Source: Pavlovales sp. CCMP2436 (taxonomy: Eukaryota; Haptophyta; Pavlovophyceae; Pavlovales). From it: a stretch of DNA of 13,086 nucleotides. The notes beneath the pieces are model-generated. The model saw only the letters and a list, made by a program, of their open reading frames with translations, did not search any database and was not told the DNA's origin. The translations under genes were made by a program, and so were the position numbers. This document shows, one piece after another, positions 1-7,068 of this stretch; within the stretch, counting starts at the first letter, position 1; the number at the start of each line of letters is the position of its first letter. The DNA lies in contig MU631308.1 in NCBI GenBank assembly GCA_026770615.1, positions 262,644 through 275,729 on the forward strand. Direction: 5' to 3'.

Positions 1-55
<55 letters not shown>

Positions 56-109
56 CATGTATATATATATATATATCATGTATATATATATACATATATA
101 TATACATAC
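1..109. repeat. TA-dinucleotide microsatellite
   Basis: The first 109 bases are almost pure alternating TA, broken by a few ATCATGTA and ACATA interruptions. It lies just past the likely 5' splice site of the leftward gene, so it is probably the start of that gene's first intron. The leftward reading frame does run into it, giving a Tyr-Ile-Tyr-Val tail before a stop. That tail has the composition of translated microsatellite and is not counted as protein. Confidence 0.9.
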
Positions 110-1035
110 CCTTTTACACCCATCCCGCGGAACAACGCCTGTAGCGAGAGGTAGAGCGCGTTGGAGGTGCTCTCGTACACCAGCTGCGTGATGATCATCT
201 TGCCAACCGAGATCGTGAGCGGGTGCGTCAACGCACGCACCGTTCCCGGCGAGAGCTTCGGGTTCTTCTTGACACGAGTGGTCAGTCTCTCGCTCAGCAC
301 CCACAGCCCGCGCGACCAGAGCAGAAACGGGAAGTCGTCACTCATCAGCGCGACGGTGGTCGATCGGCCGACGCGCTTCCAGTCGAGCACGAGACGCTTC
401 TCGCCGCTCGCCGCCTCGACCTCTGCCTCCGCTACGGGCTCAGGTACGCGCGCCGCGGGGGATACCGCGGCCTCGTCATCGTCATCGTCCTTGTCGTCGC
501 CAAACTCGAGCTCGAATGCCTGCGCGGTCACGTCTGCGGAAACGTCTGTGATCACCTCGTGCACGAGCAGGCACGGGATCATGTGCTTCTGGCGCACGTT
601 GTACACGGCGCTCGCTGCGCCGAGGACGCCGTTGCGCACGAGCTTGGGCGAGCGGACGGTGCGCAGGAGCGAGTCGACATGCTTCGGCTCCCACAGGGGC
701 ATCAGCACAGCGGTGCAGCCAGCGTAGAACCCCGCGGTGCGCCGATAGATACTCCGAGTTGTCAGCGAGCCGCTCCGCTTCGAGGTTGCAGGCTGCTCGG
801 CGGCAGCGACGGGAGGCGCGTCCGCGGCGTCCGCTGCGTCCGCCTCCGCCTCCAGCTCCCTGCCCTCGCTCCCGCCCTCGCCCTCGAGCTGCTCGGCCTG
901 CTCGGGCTCGGCCTGCTCGTCCGAACGCTCCGACGCCTCAGCTGCAGGACCCTGCGCCAGGGCCGAGGTCGCCAGCAGCCCGAGCAGCACTGCGAGCCAC
1001 GCGCGCCGACTGCGACTTGAACTTAGGACCGCCAT
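110..1035 (-). CDS. Signal-peptide protein with weak Mpv17/PMP22-like features, first exon (partial)
   Basis: The reading frame is open leftward from the ATG at 1035 (context CAAAATGG). Residues 1-27 form a classic signal peptide: SRSRR, a Leu/Ala core, and an ALA|Q cleavage site. Residues about 29-85 are Glu/Ala-rich and disordered. A hydrophobic part follows around 100-175, with a VITDVSADVTAQ stretch resembling the family's T-x-G-x-x-x-G-D-x-x-x-Q region. Then comes an Asp run with a Pro/Glu spacer (about 178-214). The last part, DWKRVGR...PFLLWSRGLW...LSPGTVRALTHPLTISVGK, recalls the D-x-x-R-x-x-R, W-Y and Q-x-x-x-x-P core of Mpv17 membrane proteins. The signature is loose and an unrelated membrane protein is possible. 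The frame probably ends at a splice site before the microsatellite: GTATGT at 109-104, or GTGTAA at 119-114. The rest of the gene lies off the left edge. The N-terminus predicts entry into the endomembrane system, unusual for a mitochondrial or peroxisomal family. Confidence 0.6.
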
Positions 1036-1106
1036 TTTGCCACCACGTGGCCGTTTAAAAAAAACTGGTGATTGGCGCTAATGATGGCGTGTCTGTGTGT
1101 AAGTGT
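1036..1106 (-). promoter_or_regulatory. Upstream region of the leftward gene with G-box and CCAAT motif
   Basis: Just upstream of the ATG at 1035 lie an 8-bp palindrome CCACGTGG (1043-1050, G-box/E-box core CACGTG), a run of T/A (1053-1064) and, on the gene strand, CCAAT (1071-1075). The first retroelement copy ends at 1107, so this gene has only about 70 bp of its own upstream DNA. The motifs are seen directly. Their promoter role is inferred. Confidence 0.35.
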
Positions 1107-1364
1107 CTAGTAAAACGTCCGTCCCCGACAGGATCTCACTGGATTTAAGTGTTAAAAACACCCAGATTTAGGGATCCACCCCGAGCACACGGATACCGTC
1201 CCCACCGCTGATCAGTTCAGACACAAGACGATCGACGACTGACGACTCTCGACTGGCGCGTTGACCGACCTCCACTGCTCTCCCTCGCGTCGTCTAAAAA
1301 TGCAGCACCGTCTGCGAGCGCAGCACACCTGCATAAAACGTTACTTCCTCACTAGCCTGTATCA

Positions 1365-1412
1365 CATATATTGCGATTCTTGCCCCGAGGGACAGAAATC
1401 GCAAAATATACG
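1365..1412 (-). promoter_or_regulatory. 3' UTR long stem-loop, copy 1
   Basis: On the element strand the outer arms CGTATAT and ATATATG close over an inner stem, TGCGATT pairing with AATCGCA and then CTGTCCC facing GGGGCAAG. Equivalent stem-loops occur at 6069-6113, 10211-10255 and 10579-10625. The inner stem sequence differs between copies but still pairs in large part. Some LINE RTs recognise a 3' stem-loop of this kind. That role is inferred here. Confidence 0.5.
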
Positions 1413-1443
1413 CGGCTTGTCTGCTTGCCCCGTCTTTGTCTAT

Positions 1444-1465
1444 CCCACCCCTTGCCGAGGGTGGG
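1444..1465 (-). promoter_or_regulatory. Hairpin at the end of ORF2, copy 1
   Basis: The element-strand stem is CCCACCC(U)/(G)GGGTGGG with a six-base CGGCAA loop. In copies 2 and 4 the same hairpin has eight perfect pairs, a CGTCAA loop, and sits directly against the ORF2 stop. The single stem change here (C to T) leaves a U-G wobble. Confidence 0.45.
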
Positions 1466-2036
1466 CCTCGGACGCAGGGCTTTGAGATGCGGGAAATCGC
1501 GGGCTTGCTGGCTCATGATTGTCTTCTGGTGGCTTTGAGTTTGCTGGCTCATATTTGGTTTTGGGTTTCTTGCCGCCCGAGTGGTGTGTCAGCGTGGTTG
1601 ACTAGATGGTCTCAAAAGCCCGTTTGGTAATGAGCTCATTGTGCGTGGGTGATTTTCGTTCATGGATTTGACGGGTTTGTCCGAGATTAATGCGTGCTTG
1701 TTTGACGGGCCTGCTGCGGATTCGTGGTGTATGGTGTGACTAGATGGTCCTGTTCTGGGTTCCTGATGTATGGTGGGACTGGCTGCTCCTGGTAGTGCTG
1801 AGGGTGTGGCTCGAGACGGTCTCTTCTGGATGCGCTTTGGGGGTAAGACACGAAACGGTCTCTTATGGATTTTTTTTTTCACGATTGGTATGCGTAAGCG
1901 TGGCTGTTCTCGGCTGGGCCTGAGGATGGGCTCAGTCTGCATGGAGGGTTTGGTCTGGTCTGTACCTGGGAGTGAGTCTTCGTTATTCGGACGTTGATTG
2001 CGGGTAAAGCTTTTTCGTTTGTCAGGAGTTGTCTGT

Positions 2037-2400
2037 ATGCTGGTGTCCTTTGGGGGTATGGGCTCATGCTGCATAGGTGGTATGGCCGCTAGTAACTCGT
2101 TTTGAGCGATGCTGTCCGTTGGGGGTATGGGTTCGTAATAGATGAGTGAGTCCGTTGGGGGTATGGGTTCGTGATGAATGAGTGGTAAGGATGATGGTAC
2201 CTTATTGTTGTGGGCGATGCTATCCGTTAGGGGTATGGGCTCATACTGCATAGGTGGTATGGCCGCTGGGGCTTCGTTTTGGGCGATGCTGTCTGTTGGG
2301 GGTATGAGCTCATACTACACAGGAGGTAAGGCTGATGGTTCCTTGTTTTGAGCGATGCTGCCCGTTGGGGGTATGGGCTCGTATTGTATAGCTGGTATGG
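2037..2400 (-). repeat. 69-bp coding tandem repeat array, copy 1
   Basis: About six degenerate units, read on the plus strand as GGCGATGCTGTCCGTTGGGG, GTATGGGCTCATACTGCATA, then a GGTGGTATGGCCGCTGG tail. On the minus strand each codes for about 23 residues around YEPIPPTDSIAQNE. One unit is short (YEPIPPTDSLI). Spacing is a multiple of three nearly throughout, so the array evolved as protein-coding sequence. Confidence 0.85.
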
Positions 2401-2725
2401 GTCCGATGGAGGCGGCCGCGCGCATCAAGAAGCAACTCATCGACACGATCGGTACGATCGCGGCACGCGGCCATGCGCAGCTGCTGCTCGCGCGCTTGAG
2501 CGCGCTGGCCCCGATCGCTGCCCAGCTTGGGAACACGACAAACAGCAACCAGCAGATCATCTCCCTAAACGCCCTTGCCCGGGCACACTACCGGAGATCC
2601 ATCGGCACGCGCGGTGGCGCCCAAGCCAGCGCAGCCGACTAAGGCACGCAGCAGGCAATGGGCGACGCAGCGCTCAGACCAGCAAAACATTCAGAACAGT
2701 CAGACGCCAGCTTGAATCCCTATCA
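2401..2725 (+). other. GC-rich captured segment with an 79-codon ORF, antisense to the retroelement
   Basis: A repeat unit breaks off at about 2400 and repeat sequence resumes at about 2726. Between them is GC-rich DNA unlike the surrounding element. On the plus strand it holds an ORF from ATG 2406 to TAA 2642, helix-rich in composition (RIKKQLIDTIGTIAARG, QLLLARLSALAPIAAQLG, SLNALARAHYRRS), then about 80 bp that look like a 3' UTR. I do not recognise the protein. Copy 4 keeps only the distal 104 bp (8792-8895), including the complement of the stop codon, so the segment entered the family before these copies separated. The minus frame is also open and in phase with the repeats (2560-2315), so it could have been read into ORF2. 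Capture of the 3' end of a host gene is the simplest reading. Confidence 0.55.
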
Positions 2726-2904
2726 GTATGTATAGGTGGTATGGCCGCTGGTGCTGTGTTTTGATTCAGTTTCTTGCTGCCCGCTCAGCTGTCTGGGCGG
2801 TCCACATGGCTACCTTAAACTTATACGCGTCGTATATAGATATATTGTCCTTGGTTGACGCCGCTGGTGATGCTTCGATTGCCGCTTCGCGTGATTTGTG
2901 CATT

Positions 2905-3591
2905 CTAAGGCTGTGGCGTAGGAAAGTGTAGTGACGAGTGTAAGTCGCCGGGCTTAGGTGCGTCACCGGTGTCGACGTCCTTATTTCTGGGCTCTTCTTT
3001 GACACTTAATCCTACCCTTCCGGTGAAGTAGTCCAGCCGAGATATCATGTGTGTCGCCATTGATTTTGATTTGGCGGGTCCCAGGCGCGGGGACAATTCC
3101 TTGCAGAACGAGCGGTGGAGGTCGTGGCGGTGCTTTTCTGTTGACGAGCACTCGTGGTATAGGTGATGCTTTGTGTCTTGTGAGTTGAGTGCTTGGCATA
3201 GAGGGCAGGTGAGGCCCATTGTTTCGGACTTTCCGTCAATGGGAATTGCAGTGGTGGCCATCGCCGGAAATTGTGCTGCCCACTCGGCATTGTGGCGGTA
3301 TGATCCGAGTATCAATCTGGCCATGTATTTAGTGTACTTTTCCGTGGGTCGCTGTTGGCCCCTGACTCGTGGGAGGCGCGGAGCCGTCGTGCTCTCTTTT
3401 GACCACATGGCTTCTACATTGGCGATTCTACCTATGCCGGGGGCATGTTTGACGGGGCCTCTCTTCTCTAGGCGATTCCTCGCAACTCTGTCTATTAGCG
3501 CATGGCGTGCTGCTCGTTGGTCGGTTGTGATGATGTTTCCTATCGCAGTGGCCGCCATTGCCCAGCAATGAGCCACAGTATGTAAAATCAC
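2905..3591 (-). pseudogene. Retroelement pol C-terminus with CCHC-like zinc motif, copy 1
   Basis: This open 228-residue stretch is colinear with 7944-8587 of copy 4 at high identity (shared AMAATA, NIITTDQRAARHALIDRVAR, RLILGSYRHNAEWAAQFPAM). It contains LTCPLCQALNSQ...HHLYHEC, a C-x2-C...HH-x2-H-x-C arrangement like the C-terminal zinc finger found in many LINE RT proteins. The frame ends at TAG (2907-2905), and the next ORF starts with ATG one base later. Upstream it joins directly to an RNase H fragment through a deletion. The first residues (up to about TVAHCW) are the deletion junction, not a true start. Confidence 0.75.
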
Positions 3592-3800
3592 GCCGCACTG
3601 GCTGCTCGAGCCTTGCCGTTTTCATCTGGTTTGATAAATGAACCGTCGACTCCGACATGGGGGTTGCACAATTGTGGTTTCTCCGCTGTCGGTGGTTGGT
3701 GTCTGAGTGCATGTATGAGTGTTATGTGGCGTGTGACGAACGAGAAGCACATATGTCCGCATAATGCCGACGTGAGTGCGGGCAGGTTTTTCCGTTATAT
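3592..3800 (-). pseudogene. RNase H N-terminal remnant of pol, copy 1
   Basis: The minus strand encodes the first strand of an RNase H fold (HVGVDGSFIKPDENGKARAA), with the first catalytic Asp in the VDGS motif. It matches 7085-7296 of copy 4. About 650 bp that follow in copy 4 (about 7297-7943), carrying the catalytic Glu, the AHS-type His and the final Asp, are absent here: TTTACATACTG runs straight into TGGCTCATTGC. This RNase H cannot be functional. Confidence 0.7.
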
Positions 3801-4197
3801 TTCCAGCTGCTCCGGGTGTTTTGATCGCCTAAATGTTGGCCGTATTCCTGTGTGAACAGGGTCTTGGCTGCTTTTGCTTCTGCAGCCGTGTTTGCAAGCA
3901 TCGGTAGGGCATTTTGAAGAGCAATAACGTGTCCCTTATAGCGCGGCCGCATGTCCTTCATATGTCTTCTTCGGCTGCACTTATGGCTGTCAATTGTCTG
4001 TCTGTCTCACTTAAGTTGGGGGGAATTGCTTGTGATACGCAGTTTTGCCAAGTTTAGTACACTACAGGCGCTCATTGATGCTAGGGTGACCGAAGACACT
4101 TTGGAGTTTGCACGGCGGGTGGCGCCTAGGGCTGGCCATAGTAGGACAGGAGCGAGCTCACCATAGGTGTTGTCTGCAGGCATGAATAGTTCTCGAA
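3801..4197 (-). pseudogene. Pol linker between RT and RNase H, copy 1
   Basis: Two leftward open stretches, 4216-4007 (RIRELFMPADNTYGEL...) and 3961-3722 (MRPRYKGHVIALQNALPMLANTAAEAKAAKTL...), lie in different frames and together span the RT-RNase H interval. Their composition fits the Ala/Leu-rich linker after the LINE RT thumb. Copy 4 is truncated before this region, so it cannot be compared. The call rests on position and on its lying within the element. Confidence 0.5.
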
Positions 4198-4199
4198 TA

Positions 4200-4366
4200 C
4201 GGGGGATCGCGGACAATAAGAACGGCGGGTTTCGAGGCTGAGGCTGAGTTTCTTAGCAAATTATATACAAATAATGGTTAAATTTTGGTTAAAATTACTA
4301 TTGAAGGGCTAAAAAACGAGGCACAGTTTCTTAACACGACGGTTTCTTATTGCCCGTGATCCCCTA
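4200..4366. mobile_element. MITE copy A, 167 bp, TA target duplication
   Basis: The ends are inverted repeats: CGGGGGATCGCGGACAATAA on the left, and on the right the complement of TAGGGGATCACGGGCAATAA. It is flanked by TA at 4198-4199 and 4367-4368. The internal AT-rich core (GGTTAAATTTTGGTTAAAAT) and GAGGCTGAG...TTTCTTA subterminal repeats match the copies at 9114 and 9329. It encodes no protein and interrupts the pol region of copy 1. TA duplication with TIRs fits Tc1/mariner-like mobilisation, but the TIR is not diagnostic. Confidence 0.85.
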
Positions 4367-4372
4367 TATATC

Positions 4373-5803
4373 CCATTTTCTTCCCCCTGAGGTGCGTCGG
4401 AAAGACTTTTGATCGCCTCCCTCGCGGTGGGCAACGTTTTTGCCTTGGCTTGTCTCGCGGGTCCGTTTTGGGCGATACTCAATGCATGTGCCGCGCGGGC
4501 GTGCGTTGCGGATTCCACGGGTGAGTTGAGAAGGCGCAGCATGGCTTATACTTTTTTTCCCGTGTTTTGGGCACGCGGGTCACCAGACCTAGGCCATCGC
4601 GTTCAGGGGGGCCGCACAGGCGTTCTCTTGCTACATGGGGCCCTATTGTGTAGCGAAGGCGCGTGGCCTCTACTATCGCTGTAAGCATTGTAGACAGGAA
4701 ATCATCAGATAATTCTGATGCTCCCATATAGTATAGTAGTATTGACGCTGCGTTATGGTGGGACAGCTTGGCTACCCAAAGGGTGTGGCAAGCCCCTCTG
4801 CTCGAGGCAAGGTGCACCTTTTCCATGGCCTGTGCTATCTTAATCAGGAGTTTACGTTCCTGGGCCTGCCACTTGCCGTTGGTGGTTAGGAGGTGTCCCA
4901 GGTATTCGAAAGTTTTGTCCTTTGGCGTCTGGGGCACTTCTATGTGTAGGGAGATTGCATCCCTTGATGGTAGGCAGATGCAGGCTTTCTGGGTGGGGTT
5001 TCCTTGATCATTACTGACGGTCTGACCTGGTGGTTTGGGTTCCCAGTGCTCAGGCAACTTAGGTAGTATAGAGGTGTGATAACCTTTCTTGGCAATGAAG
5101 TCCATGGTGTAGGCCGCAAGGAAGCGGTCTGCTATTCCCTTCATGGCCTGTGTAGTGCATGTATTTTCTGCAAAGAGTGCCAAATCGTTCATGTATGCCT
5201 GGTATTTAAGAGGGGTCCACGGCTTTCTGTGATTGTGGCCTGGCGGTGGAGTCGGTTGGTAGCCACCTGGCTGCTTATCCAGCTGGCGGTGAAGCTCGTT
5301 CATAAATAAGCAATACGTGATCGGGCTGAGCGGGCAGCCTAACTTGAACCCCATGGAAGTGAGAACCGGGTGCTTTGATCTGCCGTAGTCTGTCCGCACA
5401 TGTGCCTCCGTGCATGTCTGGAGCATGCGAACGCATCGCACCGTCTCGGGTGGGTAGCCGTGACGTTCAATTGTCTTCCACAGGGCATATCGTGGGACTG
5501 CGTCGAATGCCTTTTGAATGTCGCGAGTGATGATGTGTACTTCTCGACCTGCTGCCAATGCTTCAGCTATAGCTGCAGCCATCACTGCTACGTGGTCTTG
5601 CTACGTGGTCTGCTGCTCTGCCACTTTTTCTGGCCGCAAGCTGTTGTTCGGATAGGAGCTGCATTCTGCCTGCGGTGCCTAGTAGCTGTCCCGCCATGAA
5701 GGCTGTGGGTAATTTGTAGATGACGCTTTAGAGTGCGAGGCCTCTATAGTTTGAAAATTTTATGGGATCACCTTTCTTGTAGAAGTAGACGAAATATTTA
5801 ATT
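4373..5803 (-). pseudogene. Reverse transcriptase domain of LINE-like pol, copy 1
   Basis: From 5803 leftward the frame reads YKKGDP...NYRGLAL then SVIYKL, the N-terminal fingers motif of non-LTR RTs, broken by TAA (5728-5730). After a 13-bp tandem duplication (5586-5611) shifts the frame, the 5585-4479 stretch gives motif A (TRDIQKAFDAVPRYALW, with both Asp), motif B (MGFKLGCPLSPITYCLFMNEL), motif C and a thumb-like FEYLGHLLTTNGKW. Motif C reads YMND (5195-5184) where YxDD is expected, so the first metal-binding Asp is Asn. The frame changes again near an A7 run (4552-4558), and a further open stretch (MLRLLNSPVESATHARAAHA...) runs to the MITE. This enzyme would copy the element RNA at the target site. 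Here it is clearly dead. Confidence 0.85.
5586..5611. repeat. 13-bp tandem duplication in RT
   Basis: TGCTACGTGGTCT occurs twice head to tail. Removing one unit joins the upstream frame ending ADHVA to the downstream frame beginning VMAAAIAEAL, so the duplication is a late frameshifting lesion. Confidence 0.9.
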
Positions 5804-6068
5804 TTCTAGTTAAACGTCCGTCCCCGGGAGGATCTCACTGGATTTGAGTGTTGAAAAACACTCAGCTTTAGGGATCCACCCCGAGCACACGGATACCGTC
5901 CCTACCGCTGATCAGTTCAGCCACACGACGATCGACGACTGACGACTCTCGACTAGCGTGCTGACCGACCTCCACTGCTCTCCCTCGCGTCGTCTGAAAA
6001 TGCAGCACAGTCTGCGAGTGCAGCCCACATTTGCGCATTCCAAACATTACTTCCTCGCTAGCCTGGCT

Positions 6069-6113
6069 CGTATATGTTAAGATTTTTGCCCGGGGCAAAA
6101 GCACAAATATACG
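6069..6113 (-). promoter_or_regulatory. 3' UTR long stem-loop, copy 2
   Basis: Outer arms CGTATAT/ATATACG close over an inner palindrome TTTTGCCC/GGGGCAAAA. It is the reverse complement of the copy 4 structure, downstream of the ORF2 stop. Confidence 0.5.
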
Positions 6114-6138
6114 CGGCTTATTTGCTGGCCCATTCTAT

Positions 6139-6160
6139 CCCACCCCTTGACGGGGGTGGG
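6139..6160 (-). promoter_or_regulatory. Hairpin abutting the ORF2 stop, copy 2
   Basis: On the element strand an eight-pair stem CCCACCCC/GGGGTGGG with loop CGTCAA lies next to the ORF2 TAG (complement at 6135-6137). It matches copy 4. Confidence 0.5.
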
Positions 6161-6382
6161 CCTCGGGCGCAGGACTTTGGGTTGCGGGGTGTGGCGGGCT
6201 TGCTGGCTCATGTTTGGATTTAGCTTTTTTGTCGCCCGAGTGGTGCGACAGCGTGGGTGACTGGCCGGTTTCAAAGGCCCGTTTGGTTGCTGAGCGCAGT
6301 GTGCGTGAGTGGTGCATGAATATGACGGACTTGTCATGAATCAGTGCGTGCATGCATGACGGGCCTGCTGCGGATTCGTGGT

Positions 6383-6610
6383 TTATGGCGGGACTACTGG
6401 CTGGTTCTGATTTGGGTTCGGTGAGACTGGCTGCTCCTGGTAGAAATGAGGTTTTAGTTCGAGACGGTCTGTAGTTGCGATTTTCACGCTTGATGTGCGT
6501 AAGCGTTGCTGGCCTCGGCTGGGCCTGAGGATGGGTTTAGGCTGCATGGAGGGTATGGTCGGGTTTACACCTGTGAATGAACTTTCATTATTCGTAGGTT
6601 GGTTGCGCAT
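6383..6610 (-). pseudogene. ORF2 basic segment, copy 2
   Basis: This 75-residue stretch (MRNQPTNNESSFTG..., PKPILRPSRGQQRLR, ending QNQPVVPP) differs from copy 4 at only about two residues. The frame then shifts, and the C-terminal segment (6353-6135, HALIHDKSVIFMHH..., KKAKSKHEPASP) continues in another frame. Copy 1 reads through this point in one frame, so the shift is a defect shared by copies 2 and 4. Confidence 0.6.
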
Positions 6611-6849
6611 CAGGCATCTTCGTTTGGCAGGGGTGGTTAGTGCACTAGTGTCCGTTGGGTATATGGGCTCTTGCTGTATAGTTGGTACAGCCGTTGGGGA
6701 TATGGACTCATACTGAGCGATACTGTCCGTCGTTGGGGTAATGGGCTCATACCGTAGAAATGGTATAGCCGCTAGTGCCTCGATTTGGGCGATGCTGTCC
6801 GTTAGGGGTATGGGTCATACTGCATAGGTGGTATGGCCGCTGAAAGTTT

Positions 6850-7063
6850 CTAGTTAAACGTCCGTCCCCGGGAGGATCGCACTGGAAATGAGCGTTGAAA
6901 AAGCAGTTAGATCCAGGGATCCACCCCGAGCACACGGATACCGTCCCCACCGCTGATCAGTTCAGACACACGACGATCGACGACGACTCTCGACTGGCGC
7001 GCTGACCGATCTCCAGTGCATCTCCCCAGCGTCAGTTGAAAATGCAGCACCGTCTGCAAGCGC
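6850..7063 (-). mobile_element. Retrotransposon copy 3, 3'-end fragment
   Basis: It starts with the same CTAGTTAAACGTCCGTCCCC 3' terminus and follows copies 1 and 2 (GGATCCACCCCGAGCACACG, GCTGATCAGTTCAGACACAC) up to AAAATGCAGCACCGTCTGCA. At about 7063 it switches to pol sequence of copy 4 on the opposite strand. It is more diverged than copy 2 is from copy 4, so it is a separate event. Confidence 0.8.
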
Positions 7064-7068
7064 GACAC

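Larger units (their letters stand above)
1466..2903 (-). pseudogene. Retroelement ORF2, copy 1: N-terminal domain, 23-residue repeats, basic C-terminus
   Basis: The ORF starts at the ATG at 2903, one base after the pol stop. Its first 40-odd residues include MHKSREAAIEAS and YKFKVAMWTAQTAE, followed by the proline-rich repeat array with core YEPIPPTDSIAQNE. It is open from 2251 to 1589 as 220 residues: degenerate repeats, then a Lys/Arg/Pro-rich part (VKKKIHKRPFR, KRIQKRPSR), then a HESAAGPS segment shared with copies 2 and 4. Defects are a 1-nt deletion near 2768, a CAG-to-TAG stop in one repeat (near 2316), the inserted GC-rich segment at 2401-2725, and a 1-nt loss near 1630 that shifts the C-terminus. 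I do not recognise the family. Basic residues plus Pro-rich repeats suggest a nucleic-acid-binding, gag-like role, which is inference. Its place downstream of pol is unusual. Confidence 0.65.
1107..5805 (-). mobile_element. LINE-like retrotransposon copy 1, 5'-truncated and decayed
   Basis: On the minus strand the order is reverse transcriptase (5803 to about 4373), linker (4197-3722), RNase H remnant, zinc motif (to 2905), a second ORF with 69-bp repeats (from 2903), and a 3' UTR ending at CTAG (1107-1110). The 3' end matches copies 2, 3 and 4. The 5' end is lost where copy 2 abuts the middle of RT at 5805. No poly(A) follows the 3' end. Inactivating lesions include an in-frame TAA, a 13-bp duplication, a changed catalytic residue, a MITE insertion, a deletion of about 650 bp and several frameshifts. 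Non-LTR classification rests on the RT motifs and the RT-RNase H-zinc order. The endonuclease and anything upstream are missing. Confidence 0.8.
5806..6846 (-). mobile_element. Retrotransposon copy 2, 5'-truncated (3' UTR plus ORF2 C-terminal half)
   Basis: It begins at its 3' end with CTAGTTAAACGTCCGTCCCC, abutting the RT of copy 1, and stops inside the 69-bp repeat array at ATGGCCGCTG, just before copy 3. On the minus strand it carries repeat units, the basic part of ORF2 (6610-6383) and the C-terminal part (6353-6135) ending PEAHPRQGVG-stop. It is nearly identical in reverse complement to 9050-10517 of copy 4 and shares the same frameshift between the two ORF2 halves. It lacks the two MITEs and so preserves their empty sites at 6701-6702 and 6750-6751. 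Confidence 0.85.

Noticed and set aside
223..1020. Plus-strand open frames over 161-1058
   Set aside because: They are shadows of the GC-rich leftward gene, whose signal peptide and domain pattern mark it as the coding strand.
2037..2400. The regularly spaced repeats as a CRISPR-like array
   Set aside because: Units are head to tail with no unique spacers, code in phase for protein and lie in a eukaryotic retroelement.
4552..4558. Programmed -1 frameshift at the A-AAA-AAG heptamer in pol
   Set aside because: The -1 frame meets TAA two codons later, and this copy is full of other lesions, so homopolymer decay is likelier.
5870..6000. tRNA-like pol III A/B boxes in the element's 3' terminal repeat
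   Set aside because: A TGGCTGAACTGA stretch resembles an A box with two mismatches, but no B box follows at a suitable distance.
1107..6846. Copies 1 and 2 as the two LTRs of one LTR retrotransposon around pol
   Set aside because: Copy 2 is far closer to copy 4 than to copy 1 and carries ORF2 coding sequence. The RT, RNase H and zinc motifs are LINE-like, and copy 3 and the other 3' ends show independent insertion.
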